This document shows, one piece after another, positions 36,424 through 46,083 of a stretch of DNA of 64,000 nucleotides. Made by a program: the position numbers and the translations under genes. The notes under the pieces were generated by a model. It made no database searches. It had not been told where the DNA came from and worked only from the letters and a program-made list of their open reading frames with translations. Position 1 is the stretch's first letter; each line of letters begins with the position of its first letter. The DNA is from Devosia rhizoryzae (GTDB lineage Bacteria; Pseudomonadota; Alphaproteobacteria; Rhizobiales; Devosiaceae): the NCBI RefSeq assembly GCF_016698665.1, contig NZ_CP068046.1:2108001-2172000 (forward strand), given 5' to 3'.

Positions 36424-36553
36424 GGCAGTGGGCAAATATGCCCTAAGCGTCTCCGGCAAGGGAAAAGTTTGGCCCGCGCAAAGGGTGCACGCGGCGGCAG
36501 TTTTGCCTATAGCTACGCGCGCGAGCGACTGCCGACTCGGTTGGAGAAAAGCC

Positions 36554-38032
36554 ATGAGCCTCAAGACCTCCCTCACCCTGGCCCTTGCCGGCCTCATGAT
36601 GACCAGCGCGGCAGCCTTGGCTCAGCCGACCGAGATCAAGATCGGCGTTGCCTTCGAGCCGCCCGCACTCGATCCGACCGCCGGCGCGGCCGAAGCGATC
36701 GACGTCGTTGTCTACCAGAACATCTTCGAGGGCCTTGTCCGCATCGACAAGGACGGCGCCGTGCAGCCGGGGCTCGCCGAGAGCTGGACGGTGAGCGATG
36801 ATGGGCTCAACTACAGATTCAAGCTCCATGACGGCGTCACCTTCCACGATGGCAGTGCCTTCGATGCCGAGGACGTAAAGTTCACCTTCGACCGCATCCT
36901 GGCCGAAGATAGCGTCAATGCGCAAAAGGCGCTTTATGCGCCGATCGCAGCGGTCGAGGTTGTCGATCCGCTGACCGTCGATATCACCCTATCGCGGCCC
37001 GATGGGCTGTTCTTGTTCAATATCGGGCGCGGCGATGCGGTGATCGTGGCGCCGGAAAGCGCCGACAACAATGCCACCGATCCGATCGGCACCGGGCCGT
37101 TTGCCTTCGTGCAGTGGGACCGCGGCAGCCGCGTGATCCTTGAGCAATATGGTCCCTATTGGGGTGACAAGCCGGCGCTGACCCGCGCCAGCTTCGTCTT
37201 TATCGGCGATACCGGGGCGATGACCAATGCGCTCCTGGCCGGCGACATCGACGGCACCAACAATTTTGCCGCCGAAGCGCTGCCGGTATTCGAGGGCAAT
37301 CCGCAGTTCAAGGTCCTGGTGGGCCTGACCGAGGGTGAAACCATCCTTGCGACCAACAACAGGAAAGCGCCCTTCGACAACCTGCTGGTGCGGCAGGCCA
37401 TGGCGCATGCGCTCGATCGCGAGGAGATCATCGAAGGCGCGACCTATGGATATGGCGCGCCGATCGGCACGCATTTTGCGCCGCAAAACCCCGACTATCT
37501 CGACCTCACCGGCACCTATCCCCATGACGTCGAAAAGGCAAAGGCGCTGCTCGCCGAAGCTGGCTATCCCGACGGCTTTTCGGCAACGCTGAAGCTGCCG
37601 CCCGTGGCCTATGCGCGGCTTTCCGGGCAGATCATCGCCAGCCAGTTCGCCGAGGTCGGCATCAAGCTCGAACTGGTCAACTCCGAATTCGCCCAGTGGC
37701 TCGAAGATGTGTTTGCCAACAAGGACTTCGACCTCACCATCATCGCCCATGTCGAGCCGTTCGATATTGGCATCTATGCCAACCCCGACTACTACTTCGG
37801 CTATGACAATCCCGAGTTCCAGGCGCTCAACGAGACCCTCACCGCGACCCTGGACGCGGCCGAGCGCACCAGGCTCGTGCAGCAAATGCAGACCATCATC
37901 GCCGAAGATGCGGTCAACGGCTACCTGTTCGAACTGGCGCAGACCGGCGTCTGGAACGCCAAGCTTGAGGGCATGTGGCCGAACTCGCCCGTCGAAGGCG
38001 TGGTTCTGCGCGATATCCACTGGACGGAATAG
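36554..38032 (+). CDS. Peptide/nickel-type ABC transporter substrate-binding protein
   Basis: 492-residue periplasmic SBP_bac_5 family protein with signal peptide MSLKTSLTLALAGLMMTSAAALA. Family motifs are YQNIFEGLVRIDKDGAVQPGLAESWTVSDDGLNYRFKL, GVTFHDGSAFDAEDVKFTFDRI and DPIGTGPFAFVQWDRG, with a C-terminal YDNPEFQALNETL. Start at 36554 with GGAG about 8 bases upstream. It opens a four-gene operon with two permeases and one double ATPase. The ligand (peptide, nickel, opine or sugar acid) cannot be read from sequence. Confidence 0.93.
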   Translation: MSLKTSLTLALAGLMMTSAAALAQPTEIKIGVAFEPPALDPTAGAAEAIDVVVYQNIFEGLVRIDKDGAVQPGLAESWTVSDDGLNYRFKLHDGVTFHDGSAFDAEDVKFTFDRILAEDSVNAQKALYAPIAAVEVVDPLTVDITLSRPDGLFLFNIGRGDAVIVAPESADNNATDPIGTGPFAFVQWDRGSRVILEQYGPYWGDKPALTRASFVFIGDTGAMTNALLAGDIDGTNNFAAEALPVFEGNPQFKVLVGLTEGETILATNNRKAPFDNLLVRQAMAHALDREEIIEGATYGYGAPIGTHFAPQNPDYLDLTGTYPHDVEKAKALLAEAGYPDGFSATLKLPPVAYARLSGQIIASQFAEVGIKLELVNSEFAQWLEDVFANKDFDLTIIAHVEPFDIGIYANPDYYFGYDNPEFQALNETLTATLDAAERTRLVQQMQTIIAEDAVNGYLFELAQTGVWNAKLEGMWPNSPVEGVVLRDIHWTE

Positions 38033-38056
38033 TCTGGACCCGGGCAGGAGGGAGGC

Positions 38057-39004
38057 GTGCTAGCCTTTCTCCTGCGCCGCTTTGCCGGCTTCGTGCTGAT
38101 GCTTCTGGCATCGGCAGCGGTGATCTTCCTGCTGCTCGACCTTTTGCCGGGCGACCCCGCCCGGTTCATCCTCGGCATCAATGCCAGCCCCGATGCGGTA
38201 GCTGCGCTGCGCCTGCAGATGGGGCTCGATGCGCCTGCCCTGGAGCGGTTCTTGCAGTGGCTGGGCGGCATGCTTGGGGGCGACTTCGGCACCTCCGTCA
38301 CACAGCGTTTGCCGGTGGCGCAGCTGATCGTCGAGCGGCTCGCGGTGACCTTGCCGCTGACCATTCTTGCCATGCTGATTTCCATGATCGTGGGCCTGCC
38401 GCTCGGCATTTTGGCGGCCAGGCGGCGGGGAAAGCCGGCGGATACGGCGCTGATGATCTTGGCGCAGACCGGGGTGGCCGTGCCGAATTTCTGGTTTGGC
38501 ATGCTGCTGACGCTGGTATTTGCGGTGACGCTGCGCTGGCTGCCGACCGGCGGCTTCGTGCCCTGGCATGAGGATTGGGTGGGGTCCTTGCGCAGTCTCA
38601 TCCTTCCCAGCCTGGCGCTGGCGCTGCCGCAGGCATCGATCCTGGCCCGGGTGATGCGCACGGCTCTGGTCGACGTCATGGGCCAGGATTTCATCCGCAC
38701 GGCGCGGGCCAAGGGCATGACCATGGATGAGGCGATCTGGCGGCATGGGGTCCGCAATGCGCTCTTGCCGGTGCTGACGATCTTGGGCCTGCAGTTCGCT
38801 TTTCTTGTTGCCGGGACGATCATCGTCGAAAACGTCTTCTTCCTGCCCGGACTGGGCCGGCTGATCTTCAACGCGGTTACCGAGCGCGACCTGATCCTGG
38901 TGCGCGGCGCCACGATGGTGCTGGTTGTCGTGGTAACGGCGACCATGCTGATCACCGACTTGACCTATGCCTGGGTCGACCCGCGCCTCAGAGTGCGCGC
39001 ATGA
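38057..39004 (+). CDS. ABC transporter permease, DppB-like
   Basis: 315 residues, six membrane segments. LGIDCLLGPARFI-type features: the opening FAGFVLMLLASAAVIFLLLDLLPGDPARFILGINAS is the DppB/OppB start, and the EAA loop is at ...QDFIRTARAKGMTMDEAIWRHGVRNALLPVLT. The gene starts with GTG at 38057, preceded by AGGAGGGAGGC. It overlaps the next permease by 4 bp. Confidence 0.92.
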   Translation: MLAFLLRRFAGFVLMLLASAAVIFLLLDLLPGDPARFILGINASPDAVAALRLQMGLDAPALERFLQWLGGMLGGDFGTSVTQRLPVAQLIVERLAVTLPLTILAMLISMIVGLPLGILAARRRGKPADTALMILAQTGVAVPNFWFGMLLTLVFAVTLRWLPTGGFVPWHEDWVGSLRSLILPSLALALPQASILARVMRTALVDVMGQDFIRTARAKGMTMDEAIWRHGVRNALLPVLTILGLQFAFLVAGTIIVENVFFLPGLGRLIFNAVTERDLILVRGATMVLVVVVTATMLITDLTYAWVDPRLRVRA

Positions 39005-39840
39005 GCTGGCGGCACAATCCCGGCCTCGTCGGCGGGCTGATCGCGATCTTGATTCTTGCAGCTCTTGGGCTCACCTCGCTATGGTGGACCCCCCACCCCA
39101 TCGAAGCGATCAGCGTCGCCGATCGTTTTCAGTCACTTGGGCCGGAACACTGGCTCGGCACCGACCATTTGGGGCGGGACCTCCTGTCCATGGTGATGCA
39201 CGGCATCCTCACGAGCCTAATCGTCGCCGCGTCTGGCGTCGTCATCGGCATCGGCGTCGGGGTGCCGATGGGACTTGCGGCAGTGGCCTGGGGCGGCTGG
39301 GTCGAATGGCTGGTGCTGCGCCTTTCGGACCTGGCTTTCGCTTTTCCCGCATTGATCGTCGCCATTCTGATCGCGACGCTTCTCGGACCGGGCGAGCTCA
39401 ACGCCATCATTGCCATCGGCATCTTCAACATCCCGGTCTTCGCTCGGGTCGCGCGCGGCGGGGCGCTGGCGATAGCAACCCAGGACTATGTCGCAGCGGC
39501 GCGGCTGGCGGGCCTCGGCAATGCAGCAATCGCGGCGCGACATTTGCTGCCGAACATCGCAAGCCTCATCATCGTCCAGGGCACGATCCAGCTGTCGCTC
39601 GGCATCCTGGCGGAGGCGGCGCTTTCCTATGTTGGCATCGGCACGCAGGCTCCGGAAACAAGCCTTGGCCTGATGCTGCGCGACGTGCAGGGCGTGTTCC
39701 TGATCCACCCATGGCTCAGCGTGCTGCCGGGGCTGACGATCGTTTTTCTGGTCATAGCGCTCAACATTGCAGGGGACGGCTTGCGCGATGCCATCGATCC
39801 GCGCCTTCGTCGCCAGGGGATGAACCATGGCGCTGGTTGA
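39001..39840 (+). CDS. ABC transporter permease, DppC-like
   Basis: 279 residues with six membrane segments and the DppC/OppC layout: GTDHLGRDLLSMVMHGILTSLIVA near residue 55 and the EAA motif ATQDYVAAARLAGLGNAAIAARHLLPNI. It starts at ATGA, overlapping the previous gene by 4 bp, and the next gene overlaps it by 14 bp. Confidence 0.93.
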   Translation: MSWRHNPGLVGGLIAILILAALGLTSLWWTPHPIEAISVADRFQSLGPEHWLGTDHLGRDLLSMVMHGILTSLIVAASGVVIGIGVGVPMGLAAVAWGGWVEWLVLRLSDLAFAFPALIVAILIATLLGPGELNAIIAIGIFNIPVFARVARGGALAIATQDYVAAARLAGLGNAAIAARHLLPNIASLIIVQGTIQLSLGILAEAALSYVGIGTQAPETSLGLMLRDVQGVFLIHPWLSVLPGLTIVFLVIALNIAGDGLRDAIDPRLRRQGMNHGAG

Positions 39841-41371
39841 GATCGAGAACCTTTCGATCAGCTTTGGCGGCCGGCCGGCGGTGCGGGAGCTCTCTCTAAA
39901 CATCGAGCGTGGCGATCGCTTCGGGATTATCGGCGAAAGCGGTTCGGGCAAGTCGCTGACCGCTTTGGCGATCACCGGGCTGTTGCCGGAGACCGCGAAG
40001 GTCTCGGGACAAGTGCGCTTCGATGGCGACCCATTGCCGCCAAACGAACGGGAAATGGCGCGCCTGCGTGGCAAGCGCATCGGCATGGTGTTCCAGGAGC
40101 CGATGACGGCGCTCAACCCGTTGATGACCATTGGTGACCAGATCGGCGAAGCGGGCACCCTCGCCGATGTATCCACGGACATTGATGGCCTCCTGCGGGA
40201 GGTCGGGCTGCTGCCGCTCCATGCCGCTCGATTTCCGCATGAGCTTTCCGGCGGGCAGCGGCAGCGGGCTATGATTGCCATGGCATTGGCGAGCCAGCCG
40301 GAGCTGATGATCGCAGACGAGCCGACATCGGCGCTCGATGCCATCACCCAGCGCAAGGTGCTCGACCTTATCGGCGACATCTGCGAGCGGCGGCAGATGA
40401 CGCTGATCTTTATCAGCCATGACATTCGCGCCGTCGCCGCGCTTTGCACCAAGGTCGCGGTGATGCGCGCGGGCGAAATCGTGGAGCAGGGTTCGATCGA
40501 CGCGGTGCTTCAATCCCCGAAGGCGGAGTACACGCAGCGTTTGCTGGCCGCGAGCCGCGTGGAGCGGCGGCACCGGAGCCCCCAAGCCCGCGAGGCTTTG
40601 CTGACGGTCGATGCCGTCAGCCGCGATTATGGTAATGGGGGCTTCTGGCTCTGGCGCCAAAAACCAGTGCGCGCCGTGGATCGCGTTAGTTTCAGCCTGG
40701 GACGAGGCGAAAGTGTTGCACTGGTGGGACCGTCCGGCTGCGGCAAGAGCACGCTGGCGCGCATGATCGTAGGCCTCGACAGCACGACCGAAGGCCAGTT
40801 TAGACTGGACGGCACGCTCTATCATGGGCGCAACCTTCCGCCTTTGTTGCGCGGGGGCGTATCGCTGGTGTTCCAGGACCCGTTCAGCAGCTTTGACCCC
40901 CTCATGACGGTGGGCACTTCGCTCGGCGAACCGCTCCGTTTGCTGCGACAAATGACGCGCGAAGAACGGGGGCGTCGCCTGGTGGAAGCGATTACATCCG
41001 TTGGCCTCGACCCCGCCATGCTCTCGCGGTATCCGCATGAATTTTCAGGCGGGCAGCGGCAGCGGCTGGCCATTGCCCGCGCCATGGTGACCAAGCCACG
41101 GCTTCTGGTGCTGGATGAACCGGTGTCAGCGCTTGATGTGTCGGTGCGCGGCGATGTGCTCAACCTGCTTGGGCGCCTGCAGGAAGAGCACGGCCTTACC
41201 TACCTCATCATCAGCCACGACCTCGACATGGTCGCCGCAATGGCCGACCGGGTGCTGGTGATGGAAGCGGGCAGGATCGTCGAACAGGGACGGCCGGACG
41301 ATCTTTTCGCCCGGCCGCAACATGAGCTGACGCGCGCCCTCATGGCCGCGCGCCTGCCGGATGTCGTTTAG
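39827..41371 (+). CDS. ABC transporter dual ATP-binding protein (DppD-DppF fusion type)
   Basis: 514 residues carrying two complete ABC ATPase domains in tandem. Walker A motifs are GESGSGKS and GPSGCGKS; signatures are LSGGQRQRAM and FSGGQRQRLA; Walker B motifs are LMIADEPTSALD and LLVLDEPVSALD. In peptide importers the two ATPases are usually separate genes (DppD, DppF), so this is a fused form found in many alphaproteobacteria. It drives the two permeases upstream. Confidence 0.93.
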   Translation: MALVEIENLSISFGGRPAVRELSLNIERGDRFGIIGESGSGKSLTALAITGLLPETAKVSGQVRFDGDPLPPNEREMARLRGKRIGMVFQEPMTALNPLMTIGDQIGEAGTLADVSTDIDGLLREVGLLPLHAARFPHELSGGQRQRAMIAMALASQPELMIADEPTSALDAITQRKVLDLIGDICERRQMTLIFISHDIRAVAALCTKVAVMRAGEIVEQGSIDAVLQSPKAEYTQRLLAASRVERRHRSPQAREALLTVDAVSRDYGNGGFWLWRQKPVRAVDRVSFSLGRGESVALVGPSGCGKSTLARMIVGLDSTTEGQFRLDGTLYHGRNLPPLLRGGVSLVFQDPFSSFDPLMTVGTSLGEPLRLLRQMTREERGRRLVEAITSVGLDPAMLSRYPHEFSGGQRQRLAIARAMVTKPRLLVLDEPVSALDVSVRGDVLNLLGRLQEEHGLTYLIISHDLDMVAAMADRVLVMEAGRIVEQGRPDDLFARPQHELTRALMAARLPDVV

Positions 41372-41595
41372 TTATCGAGGCCAACTTCGCCGCGGAGGGC
41401 GTCGATGCGTTTGGAGGCTTCGGCTTTGCTGAGGTCTTCGGCGAACTGTTCGGGCTGGTGAGCCTGCTCGGACAGGGTCTTGAGGTAGGAGGCCTGGGCA
41501 TCGGTCATCGGGTCGTCGCCGGTGGTCCAGGTGTCGGGATCCTTCTCAAGATTGGAATGCTCGCTCGGTTCGATCTTCTGCGTGGGGGTGGACAT
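41368..41595 (-). CDS. DUF3072 family small protein
   Basis: 75 residues. The diagnostic segment is DPMTDAQASYLKTLSEQAHQPEQFAEDLSKAEASKRIDALRGEVG, matching DUF3072. Function unknown. It overlaps the ABC ATPase gene by 4 bp on the opposite strand. Behind it lies a hairpin that could terminate the Bug gene. Confidence 0.85.
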   Translation of the reverse strand: MSTPTQKIEPSEHSNLEKDPDTWTTGDDPMTDAQASYLKTLSEQAHQPEQFAEDLSKAEASKRIDALRGEVGLDN

Positions 41596-41630
41596 GAGAG
41601 AACTCCTTGTTGTTCTCTAAATGTTCGCAA

Positions 41631-41653
41631 GCCCCTTCCGTTCCCGAAGGGGC
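41631..41653 (-). terminator. Hairpin after the Bug-family gene
   Basis: GCCCCTT and AAGGGGC form a 7-bp stem with a 9-base loop, about 24 bases beyond the Bug stop on the minus strand. There is no clear T run, so its strength is uncertain. Confidence 0.4.
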
Positions 41654-41676
41654 CGGACTTTCACCCGGCCGTGATG

Positions 41677-42651
41677 CTATTGGATGGAGACACCGGCTTC
41701 CTTGATGACCGGAGCCCAGCGGGCGACTTCGCTTTGAACATGGGCGGCCAAGTCTTCGGCGCTGGAGCCAACGACGACGGCACCGGCTTCGGCGAGCCGC
41801 GCCTTGACGGCAGGATCGTTGACGGCAGCGACGGCGGCTTCATTGAGCTTGGCGATCACTTCGGGCGGCGTGCCGGCGGGTGCGAAGAGGGCGTTCCAGG
41901 TGTTGGTTTCGTAGCCCGGCACCCCGGCTTCATCCATGGTCGGCAGATCGGGGAAGCTGGCGCTGCGTTCGAGCGTCGTCACAGCCAGGGGCTTGAGCGT
42001 TCCGGCCTTCATGTGTTCGCTGGCGGAAGGAAGGTTGTCGAAGATGATCGGCACGGCGCCGGAGAGCGCATCGACCAGAGCCGGGCCTGAGCCCTGATAG
42101 GGCACATGGACCATGTCGGTGCCGGTCATCGACTTGAAAAGTTCGCCGGAAAGATGAAGCGGCGTGCCGTTGCCGGACGAGGCATAGGCGTGCTGCTCGG
42201 GCTCCGCCTTGAGCTTGGCGATCAGTTCTTCGACTGAATTGGCCGGAAATGCGGGATTGACCAGCAGGACGTTGGGGACAGTCACCAGCAAGGAAATGGG
42301 CTCGAAGTCGGCGCTCGGATCAAAGGGCGGCGTGGCGTAAAGGGAGGCGCTGAGGGCATGGGTCGCAATGGTGCCCATGAGGATCGTATAGCCGTCAGGC
42401 GCTGCGTCGGACACGGCCGTAGCGCCAACGACGCCGCCGGCACCCGCCTGATTCACCACGAGAACATTCTGGCCCAGCTGCGCGGTCATGGCTTCGGCGA
42501 CGATGCGGCCGACAAGATCGGTCGAGCCGCCGGCAGCAAAGGGCACAACGAGATTGATCGGCTGGGTGGGGAAATCCGACTGCGCAGCAGCGGGCGCGGC
42601 AAGTGACAGCGCTCCCGCGATGAAGGCGGGCACAACAAAAGCGAGCTTCAT
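41677..42651 (-). CDS. Tripartite tricarboxylate-type (Bug) binding protein
   Basis: 324-residue periplasmic binding protein with signal peptide MKLAFVVPAFIAGALSLAAPAAAQ. It shows the Bug family opening QPINLVVPFAAGGSTDLVGRIVAEAM and the central segments NQAGAGGVVGATAV, AYASSGNGTPLHLSGELF and VPYQGSGPALVDAL, which close around an organic acid. No tctA or tctB membrane partner is present in the window, so the cognate importer is elsewhere, or it is an orphan sensor-type binding protein. Confidence 0.93.
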   Translation of the reverse strand: MKLAFVVPAFIAGALSLAAPAAAQSDFPTQPINLVVPFAAGGSTDLVGRIVAEAMTAQLGQNVLVVNQAGAGGVVGATAVSDAAPDGYTILMGTIATHALSASLYATPPFDPSADFEPISLLVTVPNVLLVNPAFPANSVEELIAKLKAEPEQHAYASSGNGTPLHLSGELFKSMTGTDMVHVPYQGSGPALVDALSGAVPIIFDNLPSASEHMKAGTLKPLAVTTLERSASFPDLPTMDEAGVPGYETNTWNALFAPAGTPPEVIAKLNEAAVAAVNDPAVKARLAEAGAVVVGSSAEDLAAHVQSEVARWAPVIKEAGVSIQ

Positions 42652-42747
42652 GACAATGTTCTCCTCCTGTGGCGCATTTTCGCGCCCGGCCGAATTGAGA
42701 CGGCTCGGGCACGAGGCTATCTGCGCGGGGAGATCAGAACAAGCGGA

Positions 42748-44064
42748 CTACTTGGTGTTGTGCAAGAGGCCCTGGAAGGAGCGATAGCTGGCCTTGGGCG
42801 TGCGCTTTTGCGTGGCGTAGTCGACATGGACGAGGCCGAAGCGCTTGTTGTAGCCCTCGGCCCATTCGTAGTTGTCGAGCAGCGACCAGGCGAAATAGCC
42901 GCGCACATCCGCGCCTGCCGCGCGCGCCGCGAGAACGGCCTTGAGGTGATCGTCGTAATATTTGACGCGGCGCGGATCGTCATTGCCTTCGGCTTCGGCC
43001 ATGCCGTTCTCAGTCACATAGACCGGGATCTTGGTGTATTCGTTGGAGACCCGGATCAGCAGGTCCTTCAGACCCTGAGGATAGATTTCCCAGCCGATGT
43101 CGGTCTTTTCCAGCGGACCCTTGACCTGGTCAACCGGACGGCCGGGCTCGGTCGAAGCCTTGTAGAGGCCGCGGGTATAGTAGTTGATGCCCAGCCAGTC
43201 GAGCGGGCGCGACACTGTCTCCATGTCGGCCTGGTAGTTGGCGGGCAGATAGGGCTCGAGCCATTGGGTGAGCACTTCGGGATATTGTCCCTTGAAGACA
43301 CCGCCGAGATACCAGCGGTTGAAGAGCGCATCGCCGAAATCGACGGCCTGTCTGTCTTCCTCGCTCTCGGTCGCCGGCTCGGACTTTTCGAGGTTGAGGA
43401 CGATGCCTAGGTTCTTGGCGCCGCCGGCACGCAGGGCATCGATGGCGGTGCCATGAGCGAAGAGCACATGGTGCATGGCGCGGGCTGCTGCACGGAGGTC
43501 GCGATAGCCGGGCGCGTGGATGCCCAGATAATGGCTGAGGAAGGCAACGCACCAGGGTTCGTTGATGGTGGCGGTGGCCTGGAGGCGATCGCCGAACTTG
43601 TCGGCGACGAGGCTCGCATAGTCGGCGAACCAGTTGGCAATGTCGCGGTTCATCCAGCCGCCGCGATCCTGGAGGGCTGAGGGGAGATCCCAGTGGTAGA
43701 GCGTGGCATAGGGCTTGATGCCGCGCTCGAGCATGCCATCGATCAGGCGATCGTAAAAATCGATACCTTCCTGGTTGGTCGCGCCGGTGCCTTCAGGAAT
43801 GAGCCGCGGCCAGGCGAAGGAGAAGCGATAGGCATCGAAACCGCCGTCGCGGATGAGATCGAGATCCTGCGGCCAGAGTTCGTAGTGATTGCAGGCGTTG
43901 AGGCCGGTATCGCCGTTGTGGACGTTGCCGGGAGTGGCCGAAAAAGTGTCCCAGATCGACTGGCCGCGACCGTGGCTCTGCGTAGCGCCCTCGATCTGGT
44001 AGGCGGCCGTGGCGACACCAAAGGTGAATTCAGGACCGAAATCCTTGCGATCGAACGTGAACAT
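42748..44064 (-). CDS. GH1 beta-glucosidase
   Basis: 438 residues of glycoside hydrolase family 1. FTFGVATAAYQIEGATQSHGRG is the family's start, the acid/base Glu is in TINEPWCVAFLSHYLG and the nucleophile Glu in VYVTENGMAEAEGN. It hydrolyses beta-glucosides in the cytoplasm; no signal peptide is present. I used ATG at 44064, with GGGAGG four bases upstream, over an earlier in-frame start. The Bug-type gene lies downstream. Confidence 0.95.
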   Translation of the reverse strand: MFTFDRKDFGPEFTFGVATAAYQIEGATQSHGRGQSIWDTFSATPGNVHNGDTGLNACNHYELWPQDLDLIRDGGFDAYRFSFAWPRLIPEGTGATNQEGIDFYDRLIDGMLERGIKPYATLYHWDLPSALQDRGGWMNRDIANWFADYASLVADKFGDRLQATATINEPWCVAFLSHYLGIHAPGYRDLRAAARAMHHVLFAHGTAIDALRAGGAKNLGIVLNLEKSEPATESEEDRQAVDFGDALFNRWYLGGVFKGQYPEVLTQWLEPYLPANYQADMETVSRPLDWLGINYYTRGLYKASTEPGRPVDQVKGPLEKTDIGWEIYPQGLKDLLIRVSNEYTKIPVYVTENGMAEAEGNDDPRRVKYYDDHLKAVLAARAAGADVRGYFAWSLLDNYEWAEGYNKRFGLVHVDYATQKRTPKASYRSFQGLLHNTK

Positions 44065-44147
44065 ATGCCCTCCCAACCGGCGCCTTTGCCGCTTGTCTAA
44101 GGCGGATAGCACCGGCAGGATCGCGGTTGCAATCGATTTAAGGGGCT

Positions 44148-45206
44148 CTATGTCAAGGTTGCGATCAGGCGCTGAGCGATGGCGCGGTAGGCGGCGGCTT
44201 CGGGGCCGGTGGGGGCGGCGATGACCGGGGGCGTGCCGGCGTCGGAGTTTTCGCGGATGGACATGACCAGCGGGACCGGGCCGAGGAAGGGGATGGCGAG
44301 GTCTGCGGCGGCTTGTTCGGCGCCGCCGGTGCCGAAAATGTCGTAGCGGTTGCCAGTGTCTGGGGCGATGAAATAGCTCATGTTTTCGATGAGGCCGAGC
44401 ACGGGCACGGACATGCGGCGAAGCATGTCGATGGCTTTCTGCGCGTCGATCAGGGCGAGGTCCTGCGGGGTCGAGACGATGACGACGCCGTCGACCACGG
44501 TCTGCTGGAAGAGGGCGATATGGATGTCGCCGGTGCCGGGCGGCAGGTCGATGACGAGGACGTCGAGTTCGCCCCAGGCGGTTTCGCGCAGCAGCTGGCG
44601 GAGGCCGGAGGTGGCCATGGGACCGCGCCAGACCACGGCCTGGCCGGGGACCAGCATGGAGCCGATGGAAATGGCTTTGAGACCGAAGGCTGCATGCGGC
44701 GTGAAGATGCCGTCGTCGCGAATGGCGGGCTTTCCTTCGAGGCCGAGGAGCTTGGGCAGGGAGGGGCCGTAGAGGTCGGCGTCGAGGAGACCAACTTTGA
44801 GGCCTTCGGCGGCGAGCGAGAGCGCGAGATTGACGGCGGTGGTGGACTTGCCGACGCCGCCCTTGCCGGAGCCGACGGCGACGATGCGGCGTACGCCCTT
44901 GACCGGGGTTTTGCCGGCAGGGACCGGCGCGCCATGGGAGAATTTTGGAGAATTGCCCTTTTCGGCAGTGATGGAGACCATCACCTTGCGGGCACCTCCG
45001 AGCGCTTGCGCGGCTTTTTGCGCTTCGTCCCGGGCGGGGCCGAAGGCGGCTTCCATGCCGGTGGCGACAGCTATGGCAAAGGCGATGGCGCCGGGTGTGA
45101 CGATGATTTCGGAAAGGCCGGCATAGGTCGCAAGGTCCCCGCCTCCGGGGATTTCAACCCTGGCGAGGGCGGTTCTTATTTGAGCTGCGAGATCAGTGTC
45201 GGCCAT
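44148..45206 (-). CDS. apbC: Mrp/ApbC-type P-loop ATPase, no CxxC
   Basis: 352 residues of the Mrp/Nbp35 family. The N-terminal DUF59-like domain precedes the P-loop AVGSGKGGVGKSTTAVNLALSLA near residue 110, then VDLLDADLYGPSLPKLLG-type motifs and GTGDIHIALFQQ. In most members a CxxC in MSYFICPHC binds an Fe-S cluster; here the place reads MSYFIAPDTGNRYDIFG, without cysteines. It should still be an ATPase assembling or trafficking Fe-S clusters, but Fe-S binding by the usual motif is lost. ATG at 45206. Confidence 0.9.
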   Translation of the reverse strand: MADTDLAAQIRTALARVEIPGGGDLATYAGLSEIIVTPGAIAFAIAVATGMEAAFGPARDEAQKAAQALGGARKVMVSITAEKGNSPKFSHGAPVPAGKTPVKGVRRIVAVGSGKGGVGKSTTAVNLALSLAAEGLKVGLLDADLYGPSLPKLLGLEGKPAIRDDGIFTPHAAFGLKAISIGSMLVPGQAVVWRGPMATSGLRQLLRETAWGELDVLVIDLPPGTGDIHIALFQQTVVDGVVIVSTPQDLALIDAQKAIDMLRRMSVPVLGLIENMSYFIAPDTGNRYDIFGTGGAEQAAADLAIPFLGPVPLVMSIRENSDAGTPPVIAAPTGPEAAAYRAIAQRLIATLT

Positions 45207-45238
45207 GGTTGTTGGGCACAAGCGTGCCGCAACTCCGC

Positions 45239-45325
45239 TGTCATGCCGGCGCAGGCCGGCATCCATCCTGAGGACGATCCCCGCACATGCATCTCAGGAT
45301 GGACCCCGGCCTGCGCCGGGTGACA
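45239..45325. repeat. Palindromic repeat (family D)
   Basis: TGTCATGCCGGCGCAGGCCGGCATCCATCC and the inverted GGATGGACCCCGGCCTGCGCCGGGTGACA enclose a central GAGG/CCTC hairpin. A second copy is at 47365. It sits between mrp and the transaldolase gene. Confidence 0.7.
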
Positions 45326-45350
45326 TCGCGTATGCGGGAATATGTGCGTG

Positions 45351-46004
45351 CTAGAGAATGCTCTGCCCGGTGCCGGCCCAGTCCTTGACGAAGCCGTCGA
45401 TGCCCGAATTGGTCAGCGGGTGGTTAACGAGCTTCTTGATTACGTCGGGCGGGATGGTGGCGACGTCGGCGCCGGCGAGGGCGGCTTCGGTTACGTGGTT
45501 GGGGGAGCGGATCGAAGCAGCCAGGATCTGGGTCTCGAACTGGTAGTTGTCGTAGATGGTGCGGATGTTTTCGATCAGCTCCATGCCATCGAGATTGATG
45601 TCATCGAGGCGGCCGATGAAGGGCGAGATGTAGGTGGCGCCAGCCTTTGCGGCGAGCAAAGCCTGGTTGGCCGAGAAGCAGAGGGTGACGTTGGTCTGGA
45701 TGCCGGCGTCCTTGAAGTGCTTGGTGGCCTTGAGGCCATTGAGCGTCAGGGGAAGCTTGATGACGACGTTCTTGGCGATCTTGGCGAGGTGCTCGCCTTC
45801 GGCGACCATGCCGTCATATTCAAGGCTCGCGACTTCGGCGGAGACCGGGCCGGGGGTGATGCCGGCGATTTCCTTGATGACTTCCTTGAAGTCACGGCCG
45901 GACTTGGCGATCAGCGACGGATTGGTGGTGACGCCATCGACGAGGCCGGCTTCATGAAGTTCCTTGATGGCGGCGGTATCAGCAGTATCGACAAAGAACT
46001 TCAT
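45351..46004 (-). CDS. tal: Transaldolase (short, Fsa-like form)
   Basis: 217-residue transaldolase of the small subfamily. It opens [32 protein letters not shown]; the Schiff-base lysine is in [14 protein letters not shown], and further motifs are [34 protein letters not shown]. The enzyme moves dihydroxyacetone units in the pentose phosphate pathway. The family also includes fructose-6-phosphate aldolases, so the exact reaction is open. ATG at 46004 with a GGAGGGA ribosome-binding site. Confidence 0.93.
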   Translation of the reverse strand: MKFFVDTADTAAIKELHEAGLVDGVTTNPSLIAKSGRDFKEVIKEIAGITPGPVSAEVASLEYDGMVAEGEHLAKIAKNVVIKLPLTLNGLKATKHFKDAGIQTNVTLCFSANQALLAAKAGATYISPFIGRLDDINLDGMELIENIRTIYDNYQFETQILAASIRSPNHVTEAALAGADVATIPPDVIKKLVNHPLTNSGIDGFVKDWAGTGQSIL

Positions 46005-46083
46005 CGTTCCCTCCTAAAAGACGTTTCACTCCGGCCAGTTAGCCTGAATGTAATCATGGTGGCAGAGCGCCGCAAGCTTGCGC

